From: Candidatus [Bacteroides] periocalifornicus
GTDB lineage: Bacteria > Bacteroidota > Bacteroidia > Bacteroidales > CAJPTX01
DNA: 56,725 bases
Direction: 5' to 3'
NCBI GenBank assembly: GCA_001421095.1
Contig: LIIK01000004.1
Coordinates: 34,319-91,043, forward strand
Shown here: positions 10,905 to 19,900 of the stretch, piece after piece
Layout: every line of letters begins with the position of its first letter
Numbering within the stretch: position 1 is the first letter of the stretch
Position numbers and translations under genes: made by a program
Notes under the pieces: model-generated
The model's database searches: none
Told to the model about the DNA's origin: nothing
Seen by the model: only the letters and a program-made list of their open reading frames with translations

Positions 10905-11672
10905 TTACTGCGCTACAAACATGTAGGTAATGCTCCCCCACTGCGGCTTGCTCCCCTCCTCGCCCATGGTGAATCGGCTAGCCCTCGCAGCTGTGATTGC
11001 CGCCTGCTGTAGACAAGGGTCTGGGCTGGAATTGCCAGCATCCACCGTAGCTTTAATCACCTGCCCGTAGACATTCACCAGGATATCTACCACCACAGGC
11101 CCCCCCGTCTTGCAGAGGTAGGCCGGGATGGGGAGCGATGTTGCCTTCCGCCCGGGCAGGCTGTAGCTTAGCACGCTAGGGCCAGTGTACACCCCATCGG
11201 GCGGGGCTACCTCCTTCACCTCGGTGTTGGGGATCTCTATCTCGCCAAACGGGTTAGCCGCCTCAAATTGCTCGCGGTTAGCCTCCATAGCCTCCCGCAC
11301 GCGGGCAGCCTCCTGGTAGAGCTCCTGGGCATCTATGCGCTTCTCATCGTTAAGCCCGGCATTCAGTGGGTCGGCCATTGAGGCATCCACCGCGATGTTA
11401 CGCACGTTGGTAGGCAAAGTCTCCTGATTCCAACCAGTGTGCGTTGTTGCAGGTTTGGCCTCTGCTGGGGGTTGCTCTTCGTACTCCGGGTCCTCCAGCC
11501 CTACGAATACGCGGTTCTCCGCAAACCGTGGCATCCCCTGTAGCCCAAAGAAGAGCAGCAGATTCAGCACGAGCAGATTGAAAACCAATGTTCCGAGTAC
11601 CGAGACCCTGTGCCGTTCCCAGAATCGGGAGAGGCGTTCTGCAGGTTCCTCTAGCCACTGCTCTATATCCAT
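10905..11672 (-). CDS. TonB-like energy transducer protein
   Basis: A 255-residue inner-membrane protein. A cytoplasmic N-terminus precedes a single membrane helix (VLGTLVFNLLVLNLLLFF, about 26-43). A periplasmic linker follows, with a short acidic/proline segment (EDPEYEEQPPAEAKPA). The C-terminal domain (TGGPVVVDILVNVYGQVI) ends in ITYMFVAQ. This resembles the TonB C-terminal domain, although the linker is far less proline-rich than in classical TonB. I start it at the ATG at 11672, 4 nt after the DUF368 stop, because the longer frame would overlap that gene. It could energise outer-membrane receptors, or it may be a TonB-fold protein with another role. Confidence 0.75.
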   Translation of the reverse strand: MDIEQWLEEPAERLSRFWERHRVSVLGTLVFNLLVLNLLLFFGLQGMPRFAENRVFVGLEDPEYEEQPPAEAKPATTHTGWNQETLPTNVRNIAVDASMADPLNAGLNDEKRIDAQELYQEAARVREAMEANREQFEAANPFGEIEIPNTEVKEVAPPDGVYTGPSVLSYSLPGRKATSLPIPAYLCKTGGPVVVDILVNVYGQVIKATVDAGNSSPDPCLQQAAITAARASRFTMGEEGSKPQWGSITYMFVAQ

Positions 11673-11676
11673 ACAG

Positions 11677-12564
11677 CTATTTTCTTCTTGCGGCCATCCA
11701 GCCGAGCACCAATGCGGTACAAGCACCCACCACCATGAGCACTATGGCCAACCCGAGATGGGGCTCAGCCATCACGCTCGTCTCTCTCCATGGCCAGATC
11801 CTCAGGATAGTGCCTCCCATAAGCCCTGCCAATAGCGCCAATGTGGGATTGGGGTAATGGTGCAGCAGCCATGAGAGCAGGTGCGCAAAGCAGAGCAAAC
11901 CCACCAATGCCCCCAGGGCAAACGGCAGAAGCACGCCAACGTTGAGCGTATGCACAGCCGTCATTACCAGGGTGTATTTCCCCAGCAGCAGCAGGATAAA
12001 ACTCCCCGAGATGCCCGGGAGTATCATGGCGCAAACCGCTATGACACCTGAGAGGAAATAGTAGAGGGTGGTATCAGGCATCGAAACCACAGGGGAGGTT
12101 ACGATAAAATAGCCCGCAACAATCCCCAGTATCACGAAAATCGGTGTGAACCACCTCCACTTCGATATCCGCCAAAGCACCAGGAAGATGGATGCCACCA
12201 CCAACCCGAAGAAAAAGCTCCACACCCGCACCGGGTAATGCTCTACCAGGTGGAGAATCACCCCGGCAAGCAGCAGGATTGCCGAAACAATACCCGCCAG
12301 TAGCGCCAGCAGGAAACCGCCGTGGATAGCCTGCCAGTAGCGCCGGAATCCCCCCCGCTTGAAAATGTGCAGCAGCTCCTTAGAGAAAATAGCCCTAAGG
12401 CTATCGACCAGCTCTATGTATACCCTCACTATCAGGGCAATGGTTCCTCCCGACACCCCAGGAACCACATCGGCAGCCCCCATGCAAGCACCCTTGAGGT
12501 AGATGCCTACATAATCAAAAAAGCCGCGCTTCTGGCTCTTTTTATACTTCGCATTCTTGCCCAT
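11677..12564 (-). CDS. DUF368 family polyprenyl-phosphate transporter
   Basis: A polytopic membrane protein of 295 residues with about eight hydrophobic segments. It carries two conserved family motifs in inverted-repeat relationship, ADVVPGVSGGTIALI near residue 31 and CAMILPGISGSFILLLLG near 180. DUF368 proteins (PopT type) have been shown to return undecaprenyl phosphate across the membrane for reuse in peptidoglycan and surface-polymer synthesis. That activity is assigned here by family. It is the first gene of a two-gene set with the TonB-like gene. No TAnnTTTG box is seen ahead of it. Confidence 0.85.
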   Translation of the reverse strand: MGKNAKYKKSQKRGFFDYVGIYLKGACMGAADVVPGVSGGTIALIVRVYIELVDSLRAIFSKELLHIFKRGGFRRYWQAIHGGFLLALLAGIVSAILLLAGVILHLVEHYPVRVWSFFFGLVVASIFLVLWRISKWRWFTPIFVILGIVAGYFIVTSPVVSMPDTTLYYFLSGVIAVCAMILPGISGSFILLLLGKYTLVMTAVHTLNVGVLLPFALGALVGLLCFAHLLSWLLHHYPNPTLALLAGLMGGTILRIWPWRETSVMAEPHLGLAIVLMVVGACTALVLGWMAARRK

Positions 12565-12833
12565 TGCTCCGCGTAATTACAGTTTCTAACAAGGAGAACA
12601 CTGAGAAAGTTCCATTGCACTACGGTGTGCACACGCCTACACCAGTGGGAGAAAGGCAGACTCCCGTTCCCCAGCATTCACAACCAGGGCGATAGCATTC
12701 GGTACGGGATAGGCAGATTAGGGCGCATCACCACATGGTCTCCCATTGCTAAACGTTTAACTGCCGCCAGAATTGCCCAGCCGCCCCCGAGGTCTCCCGA
12801 AAAAGCACCATTCGTGCTGGCAGAAAGTCGGGA

Positions 12834-13751
12834 CTACAGCAGCTCCGTCCGCTCTATGGCGAGATCCAATATATCCTTCAGGGTATTCTCAAACTCCTGC
12901 GGTATCGGTACCAGCGGGAGGCGCAGCTCGTTGGCCACAAAGTCCTGCAACCAGAGTGCCGCCTTCACCCCCGCGGGGTTGCCATGCCTGAAAAGCGCCT
13001 CGTACAGCCCGGTGAGTTTCCCGTTGAAGTTGGCCGCTTTGGCCAAGTCAGCCCCCGCCGCATGCACCAGCACACCGAACTGTAGGGGTAGCACATTGCC
13101 TATAACCGATATTACCCCCTCAGCCCCCATAGCCATCATCGCCAGCGTAAGGCTATCGTCGCCGCTCAGCACGGTAAAGCCCCCGGGTCGAGCCGCGAGT
13201 ATGGCCGCCACCTGGTTCAGGTCGCCGCTCGCCTCCTTTATACCAACGATATTAGGACATTCACGCGCCAGGGCTAGCGTGGTTTCCGCCGTCATGTTCA
13301 CCCCCGTGCGCCCTGGAACATTGTAGAGGATCACTGGGCGCTGGCTGGCCTCTGCCACGGCGGTAAAGTGGGCAATCATTCCGCGTGCCGAGGGCTTATT
13401 GTAGGCGGGTACGGCACTGAGTATAAAGTCGATGCCCGTGTAGTCCATCGACCTCAACTCTGTCACCAGCGCCGCGGTATTGTTACCGCTCTTGCCCACC
13501 ACCAGGGGCAGCTTACCCTGGTTCTTCGCCACCACATAGCGTACAAACTCCCGCTGCTCCTCAGCACTCAGGGTAGCCGCCTCGCCCGTAGAGCCCAGCG
13601 CCACTATGAAGTCTACGCCGGTTTGGTGGAAATGCTCCACCAGCCTCCCCGTGGCGCCGTAGTCTATGGCGTACGGATTCCCCTGCGTGAAGGGGGTAAC
13701 CATCGCAACCCCCAATCCCTTAGGACATTCTGCTTTTTTCATATCCACCAT
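12834..13751 (-). CDS. dapA: 4-hydroxy-tetrahydrodipicolinate synthase
   Basis: DapA condenses pyruvate with aspartate semialdehyde, the first committed step to diaminopimelate and lysine. The 305-residue length is typical. Visible motifs are GSTGEAATL at about 53-61, the catalytic Tyr143 in LYNVPGRTG, and the Schiff-base Lys172 in GIKEASGD. The start codon directly follows the stop of the DUF6913 gene, so the two are translationally linked; an in-frame ATG at 13742 is an alternative start. The 269 bp after it, before DUF368, show no gene or clear terminator. Confidence 0.96.
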   Translation of the reverse strand: MVDMKKAECPKGLGVAMVTPFTQGNPYAIDYGATGRLVEHFHQTGVDFIVALGSTGEAATLSAEEQREFVRYVVAKNQGKLPLVVGKSGNNTAALVTELRSMDYTGIDFILSAVPAYNKPSARGMIAHFTAVAEASQRPVILYNVPGRTGVNMTAETTLALARECPNIVGIKEASGDLNQVAAILAARPGGFTVLSGDDSLTLAMMAMGAEGVISVIGNVLPLQFGVLVHAAGADLAKAANFNGKLTGLYEALFRHGNPAGVKAALWLQDFVANELRLPLVPIPQEFENTLKDILDLAIERTELL

Positions 13752-14270
13752 CTATTGCAGGTACTCCTCAAGCAGCTTTAGCTGCCTCTTGTAATCTACC
13801 TGCCCACGCACCGCGAAGGTTACATCGTGCGCAGGATTCTCAGTAAAGCCGATCCGTATGGCCGCGGGCGAAAAACGGAGCACCCACTCCAGCGGGAGTT
13901 CAGACAGCAGCGTAAAATCGATTAGGTAGTCCAACTTCAGGCTGCAGAACGCCTTCCCCTTCTCAGATTTCGGGCGGTAGAGCCAATCCAAATCGCTAGG
14001 CTGTAGCACTGTGAGCCCTCGTCGTAGTATAAGGTGCCCCGGCAGGTCCTGCTTGGGGACATACGCGCACACCTCTACCTGCTTCCCCATCCTCTCCAGC
14101 CCTTGGGCGAAGAGCAGCAGCCCCTCGGAGGTAGATGATTCGGCGCTGGGAACAAGCAGCCCGATCCGCTCCACATCCGCCAGCGGGCGGAGCATGGCGC
14201 CGCGCCGTTCCGTATCCTTATATCGTCGCAGGGCCCTGTAGCCCAACCGTTGCCTTATTCCGTTGAACAT
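13752..14270 (-). CDS. DUF6913 family protein
   Basis: A 172-residue soluble protein. The basic N-terminus (QRLGYRALRRYKDTERR) is followed by an alpha/beta segment (VERIGLLVPSAES). The C-terminal half includes the family-like stretch KLDYLIDFTLLSELPLEWVL and then RIGFTENPAHDVTF. I recognise it as the DUF6913 family seen next to dapA in Bacteroidales; no activity is known. It lies 68 nt after ligA and directly abuts dapA, which suggests a ligA-DUF6913-dapA transcript. Confidence 0.75.
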   Translation of the reverse strand: MFNGIRQRLGYRALRRYKDTERRGAMLRPLADVERIGLLVPSAESSTSEGLLLFAQGLERMGKQVEVCAYVPKQDLPGHLILRRGLTVLQPSDLDWLYRPKSEKGKAFCSLKLDYLIDFTLLSELPLEWVLRFSPAAIRIGFTENPAHDVTFAVRGQVDYKRQLKLLEEYLQ

Positions 14271-14338
14271 CGTTATCTGAATTGTAAATTCTCCAAGAGG
14301 AACAATGCCATCCTTTTGGCTTCAGCTTGTAATTCCCC

Positions 14339-16378
14339 CTACTTTCGCCCTACCAATCTGTAGAATTCCTCCTCTGTTAGCATTGGGATTCCGAGCTTTT
14401 CGGCCTTTTCCACCTTATCGCGCCCGGGCTTTGCGCCGAGCACTAGGTGGGTGGTCTGCCCCGTTACGCCGCTCTGGGCCACCCCGCCGTGCGCACGTAT
14501 CAGCTCCTGGGCCTCCGTGCGTCCTAGCCCTGCTAGCGTTCCCGTTACCACCACCTTCATCCCCTCTAATCCTCGCCCTAGCTGGGCCACTTCATCCACC
14601 CTGAGGTCGAATCCGATCTCTACCAACCGCTGGACTACCCTGCTGCTCTGCGCATTCGTAAAGAATTCCACTATGGCCTGCGCCATCTGCTCCCCAATAC
14701 CCTCTATGGCTGCCAGTTGCTCTACGGTAGCCTGCTGCACCGCCTCCAGCGTCCTGAGGGATGCGGCCAGATCCTGCGCGGTCTTCACCCCCACCCCGGG
14801 GATGCCCAACCCAAAGAGGAAACGGGCCAGCGTGGTCCGGCGCGACTGCCCGATAGCCTCTACCAGTGCCACTGCCGACTTCCTGGCGAACCCCTCTATA
14901 CCCGCTGGATTCTGCGCCGAGGGGTAGAGCCGCTCGGGCGTTAGGCTGTAGAGGTCGGGGATGCTCGTAACCAGCGCCGCCTGGTGGAGTTTCTGCACGG
15001 TAGCCTCGCCTAAAGCCGCGATATTCAATGCGTTTTTCGATGCAAAATGGACTATAGCCCCCTCTACCTGGGCAGGACACCCGAGCGAATTTGGGCAGTA
15101 CCACCTCGCCTCGCCCTCATCTCTACGGAGGGGCGTGCCGCATGCGGGGCAATGCGTAGGATAGACGATCTGCCGAGCATCTGCGGGGCGCATACTCGGC
15201 TCATAGCCATTGATCCGCGGTATCACCTCGCCCGCCTTTATCACCCCCACCATATCGCCAATCATAAGCCCAAGCCGGGCTATCTGATCCTCGTTATGCA
15301 GGGTGGCCCGCGCCACGGTAGAGCCGCCCACAGCTATGGGTTCTAGGTGCGCTACAGGACTCACCGTGCCGGTACGCCCCACCTGGAAATCGACCCCCAG
15401 CAGGCGGGTGTACACCTCACGGGCCGGGTACTTGTAGGCAATGGCCCACCGAGGGCTCTTGGCAGTAGATCCCAGCTGGCGTTGCTCATCAAAGTCATTC
15501 ACCTTCACCACTATACCATCGGTGTCGAACGGTAAATCGGCCCGCCTATCCGCCATCTGTTCTATTTGCGCTACCACCTCATCAATCCCCCCGCACACCG
15601 CCTCGTAGTCGCTTATGGGCAATCCCCAGCTCCTGGCCAGCTGCAGCGCCTCGTAGTGCGTATTGGCCAGCTGCGGGGTGTGTAGCACGTAGTACAAGCG
15701 ACAGTCCAACCGCCGCGCCCGAACCTGCTCGCTATCCTTGAGCTTCAGCGAACCCGAGGCCGCATTCCGGGGATTGGCCAACGGGGGGCGCCCCAAGCGT
15801 TCGGCCTCCTCATTCAGCTCGCGGAACACCGCCCTGGGCATAAACACCTCGCCTCGTAGCTCCACCTCGCGCGGCCAGCCAGTGCCTTGCAATCGGTGGG
15901 GCAACACTGCAATGGTACGCGCATTGGCAGTTACATCATCGCCCTCCACCCCATTCCCCCGGGTAACCGCCTGCACCAGCTCGCCATCCCGATAGAGAAC
16001 GGCCAGCGCAACGCCATCGTACTTAAGCTCTGCGATGTAGGTGGGCTGCGCACCATCTAACCCCTCGCGCACACGTCGGTCAAACTCCCGCAACTCTTGG
16101 TAGCTGTAGGTGTTATCCAGCGACTGCATGGGGACCGCGTGGCGCACCTTGCGGAAACCTCGGGTGCGGTCATCACCCACCCGCTGCGTGGGGCTATTGG
16201 CAAGGCGTAGCTCAGGGTACTGCACCTCCAACTCGTGCAACTCGCGCACCAAAGCATCATATGCCCCATCGGCAACGGGTGACTCCGACTGCCCGTAATA
16301 ACGCTGGTCTAACTCTTGGATCTGCGCCCGCAGAGCTGCTACCCGGGCCAAGACCTCGCTACTCGCTTCTCCTGCCAT
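14339..16378 (-). CDS. ligA: NAD-dependent DNA ligase LigA
   Basis: LigA seals nicks in replication and repair using NAD+. The 679-residue length is normal. Domains in order are the NAD-binding Ia domain, the adenylation domain with the active-site Lys119 in ELKYDGVAL, and the OB fold. A four-cysteine zinc finger follows (CPACGTPL, then YCPNSLGCPAQ), then the helix-hairpin-helix region (LFGLGIPGVGVKTAQDL) and a C-terminal BRCT domain (LEGMKVVVTGTLAGLGR). The ATG at 16378 lies 19 nt after a perfect -7 box. It is the first gene of the probable ligA-DUF6913-dapA unit. Confidence 0.98.
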   Translation of the reverse strand: MAGEASSEVLARVAALRAQIQELDQRYYGQSESPVADGAYDALVRELHELEVQYPELRLANSPTQRVGDDRTRGFRKVRHAVPMQSLDNTYSYQELREFDRRVREGLDGAQPTYIAELKYDGVALAVLYRDGELVQAVTRGNGVEGDDVTANARTIAVLPHRLQGTGWPREVELRGEVFMPRAVFRELNEEAERLGRPPLANPRNAASGSLKLKDSEQVRARRLDCRLYYVLHTPQLANTHYEALQLARSWGLPISDYEAVCGGIDEVVAQIEQMADRRADLPFDTDGIVVKVNDFDEQRQLGSTAKSPRWAIAYKYPAREVYTRLLGVDFQVGRTGTVSPVAHLEPIAVGGSTVARATLHNEDQIARLGLMIGDMVGVIKAGEVIPRINGYEPSMRPADARQIVYPTHCPACGTPLRRDEGEARWYCPNSLGCPAQVEGAIVHFASKNALNIAALGEATVQKLHQAALVTSIPDLYSLTPERLYPSAQNPAGIEGFARKSAVALVEAIGQSRRTTLARFLFGLGIPGVGVKTAQDLAASLRTLEAVQQATVEQLAAIEGIGEQMAQAIVEFFTNAQSSRVVQRLVEIGFDLRVDEVAQLGRGLEGMKVVVTGTLAGLGRTEAQELIRAHGGVAQSGVTGQTTHLVLGAKPGRDKVEKAEKLGIPMLTEEEFYRLVGRK

Positions 16379-16397
16379 GCGATACTATATCTGAATG

Positions 16398-16405
16398 CAA
16401 AGGTA
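16398..16405 (-). promoter_or_regulatory. -7 box of ligA
   Basis: TACCTTTG on the minus strand, 19 nt before the ligA ATG. A TTTG lies at 16421-16418, but the spacing of 12 nt is short for a -33 element. Confidence 0.6.
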
Positions 16406-16489
16406 GGATTTTTGCCGCAAACCCCAGCACTTCCGGGTTATCATTTTGGACAGCCCCGCGCAGCGCGCAATGGAGGCCACAGAACCCTG

Positions 16490-16509
16490 CAATGCGGCAT
16501 CCCGTATCG
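16490..16509. repeat. REP-like palindrome, degenerate copy
   Basis: Arms CAATGCGG and CCGTATCG with loop CATC, followed by CTAC. About three positions differ from the consensus. Confidence 0.4.
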
Positions 16510-16697
16510 CTACAGCCGTTGGGGGGTGCACGTACTTGATGAAAACCCGTTTAATCGCAGGGGGAGCAAAAAAACTCCCATAAGGAACGCATGCGGGACC
16601 TTTGCAGAGGACCTGTAGATGAAGAATGCGCAAGCATACTGCCGAGGTGGATGGGCGCTCGCCACCCCCTCTACTTTCGCCACCCCTCCTCTACACC

Positions 16698-16805
16698 TTC
16701 GCCGTACCAACTTAACACCATCGCCGCTGCACCCTCGGATTTCATCGCGAAATCCGAGGGTGCACTAGAGTTGGTACGACGATGATACGGCGAAGGTACG
16801 GCGTT
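16698..16805 (+). repeat. 108-bp iteron-hairpin element, copy A
   Basis: The element consists of three 11-bp units on the left (16698-16730), a 42-bp core (16731-16772) and three 11-bp units on the right (16773-16805). The right units follow the pattern GGTACGGCGNN and the left units its reverse complement. The core contains a hairpin that, with the adjoining GC, has perfect 15-bp arms (16729-16743 with 16749-16763). A second element of the same length and plan is at 37493-37600. The role is unknown. It lies 126 bp upstream of the porU -7 box. Confidence 0.75.
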
Positions 16806-16931
16806 GGTGGGGGTGGGTACGGCCCCAATACACGTTGCTGCGGGGTGCTACCATACCCTTGGTGCGCGGCAAGTGCCATCCCTCTTTAGCAGTGCGGGTG
16901 TCAGTGCAATTCTATATTGCCGCACTTTGGC

Positions 16932-16939
16932 TACCTTTG
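16932..16939 (+). promoter_or_regulatory. -7 box of porU
   Basis: TACCTTTG lies only 4 nt before the ATG at 16944, so the transcript should start at or beside the start codon. Confidence 0.65.
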
Positions 16940-16943
16940 CGAT

Positions 16944-19900
16944 ATGAAAGCAATGAGAATTCTAGCCGTTGTTGCCTTTTGGAGCCTATCGATCCTAGGC
17001 ATTGCGCAGGGGCAGAGGGTGGATAGGCATGGGGTGGACTGGCGCGCAAGCCCTCAGGTTCATCTGGACTCCCTAGGGGGGCAATATAGCCTTACGGGGG
17101 GGTATTCGGCGGCGCCAGGGGCTGAGGTGCTGCATGTGGCCACGTATCCCCTTGAGGGAGGTATGCCTTCGGCTACCCTGGAGATTACTGGGCTGGAGTA
17201 TGCTGATGCCCCATTCTCGGCTGCTGGCCTGCCGTGGTGGTTGTACACCCCCTCTGCTCCTCAGGCTACGGTGGTCAGCGCGAGGGATAGGCAGTGTGTA
17301 GAGGTTAGGATTCCCGCCTTTCGGCTACAGGGAGGGATCTTGCAGATACTGCGAGAGTACCGGGTAGATTGGCTGCCAGCCCGTGGCGGGATTGCCAGCC
17401 TACGCACGCCGGGGAGCTATACGGGAGCTGCGCATTCGGTGCTGGCGCGCGGGCATTGGGTGAAGATAGCGGTTACGGACGGGGGGGTGTACCAGATTTC
17501 ATACGAGGATCTTGTGGATCAGGGGCTAATGAACCCGTCTAACCTGAGCGTCTGGGGGCATGCACAGCCACAGTTGCCCTACAGCAACGATGCCCCGAAT
17601 ACTGACGACCTACGCCAGCTCCCCGTTCACTGGGTAATCCGAAACGGTACGTCGGTAGGCCCGGGAGACTACGCGTTGGTCTACCTTCCCGGAGTCAGCT
17701 GGTGGGAGTGGGATGCTAAGAGCCAGATGTTCACTATGCAGCGGTCTGAGTACGATAGCCAGGCGCACTACTTCATCACCACCGATAGCCAGCCGGTCCA
17801 TGTGCAGGCGGCGGGCCTCCATTCGGCGAGCCATACGCAGTCTGGCTACTGGGCTCTAGCGGGTTACATTGGGGACGAGGTGAACCTGTGCAGCTCGGGC
17901 CGCGAGTGGTTCAGCAGTGCCTTTCGGCTCAGCGGTGAACGGGAGCTAGACACCCGCATAGGCAACTGCCCCGCGGGTTCGGAGGTTAAGATCTACGCCC
18001 GTGTAGCCGCGGCCTCCCGCGCCGCGAGCCAATTCCAACTATCGGTAGACGATGCCCCCATAGGCGCAATATCCACGCCGGCAATAGCCGCGGGGCAGAG
18101 CTACCTAGTACAGGCCACCACTGGCGAGGGGCGCTTCACCCTGACCCACCCGGGCGGCGATGTGAAGGTTAAAATGGCCTACCAGCCCGAGGGAGGTTCG
18201 GGCACTGCGTGGCTCAGCCGCTTCTTTGTGAACGCACGTGTGCCGCTTGCCTGGCAGCAAGATCCTATTCTATTTCACACTGACTCCATAGGCCATCTGG
18301 GCGAGTACGCTGCGCTCAGCATTGCGGGCCTGCCGGCAGAGGCCGAGCTGTGGGATGCTACGGATATCTTTGCCCCTGTGCGCTATGCCAGTCCCGCTAC
18401 CGCCACGGTGCCAGCAGCCGAGCGGAGGCGTATGCTCCTGTTCAACCCCGCCACTCGCCCCAGGGTTACCTTCTTGGGAGGGGTAGAGAATCAGGATCTA
18501 CATGGGATGCAGACTCCAGACCTTCTGATAGTTGCGCATCCCGATTTCCTGTCGCAGGCCGAGCGGGTGGCCCAGATCTACCGAGAATCGCCCCTTACCC
18601 ATCTTTCGGTGGAGGTGGTAAGCACGCCGCAGGTGTACAATGAGTTCTCGTCGGGGAATACGGATGTTACCGCTATCCGGAACTTGGCTCGCATGCTCTA
18701 CTGGCGGGGTGGCGGTGCTACGGGTAGATTTCGGCATCTACTCCTGGTGGGCAAGCCCTCATTCGGCATGGGGAGCAGCCATACGGGTACCAACTACCTG
18801 CCCAATTACCAGGCTTACAACTCCTACGATAAGTCGCTCAGCTTCGGGACCGATGATTTCTTTGGGCTTCTCGATCCTGGCGAGGGGGGGGAGCACGGCG
18901 CGATGGACATAGGGGTAGGGCGCTACTCGGTGGAGAGCGAGCTGGAGGCCGATATGGTGGTGGCTCATGAGGAGGCCTACCACAACCCCGCGAACTGGGG
19001 CGATTGGATGGGGCGACTGCTCTTTCTGGCAGACGATGGGAACGAGAATTCCTTTGTAGAGAATAGCGATAGGTTGGCCAAATACGTAGAATCCCACCGC
19101 CCGGCCATGCAGTGTACCCGCCTCTTTGCCGATGCGTACCCCCGCCAGCAGAGCTATCCGGAGAGCAGCTACCCTAGTGTGAATGCCGAGCTGCATGCCC
19201 GGATTGACCAGGGGACGTTCCTATTCAACTACATAGGGCATGCGGGGCATCAGCTCGGGAACGAGAGCTACCTAGATATAAACGGTGTGCGCAAATGGAA
19301 GAATCGCCGCTGCTTACCGCTCTTTGTGGCCGCTTCCTGCAGTTTGGCGGAGTATGACCAACCCATAGAACGCTCCCTAGGCGAGAATATGCTCCACCTG
19401 CCAAACGGGGGGGCTATCGCCCTCATCTCCGCCTCTCGGGTCTCTTTCTCCTCTGGGAATTATAGCTTTAACTCCAACCTCATAGCCCAGCTTTTCCCGC
19501 CTACTACTGACCCTGCCCCCACCTCGCTCGGCACGGTGTACTACAAGGCGAAGGCGCTCACTGCGGGGCTCGAGAATAAGCGGAAGTACGTGATGCTGGG
19601 GAATCCGGCCCTCCCGATACCAGACATGGCGGCCACCGTGCGCATCCTGAGCCTGAACGGCAAGGCACCCATCGGCATCACCGATACGATACGGGCTGGC
19701 GACCACGTATCGCTAGAGGTGGAGATGAAGGACCGGAAAGGGGAACTCTTCGACGGCGACATCTACCTGCAGCTCGCGGGCCCTATGCGCAAGACCCGAA
19801 CCCTGGGCAACAATGGGAATCCCCCCTACGAGTACGAGATACGCACCGGTACAGCCTTCCGGGGGCATCTTACGGCTACGGGGGGGAAGGCGCAGGCAGA

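Larger units (their letters stand above)
16379..16943. other. Divergent ligA-porU intergenic region
   Basis: These 565 bp carry no convincing gene. From left to right they contain the ligA -7 box, a degenerate palindrome (16490-16509), and a 16599-16613 segment resembling the ends of the 150-bp unit at 33792. The 108-bp iteron-hairpin element (16698-16805) comes next, and the porU -7 box comes last. Confidence 0.6.

Noticed and set aside
16917..16943. TTG start extending porU by nine residues
   Set aside because: It would lie upstream of and across the -7 box. The ATG at 16944 gives a proper signal peptide.
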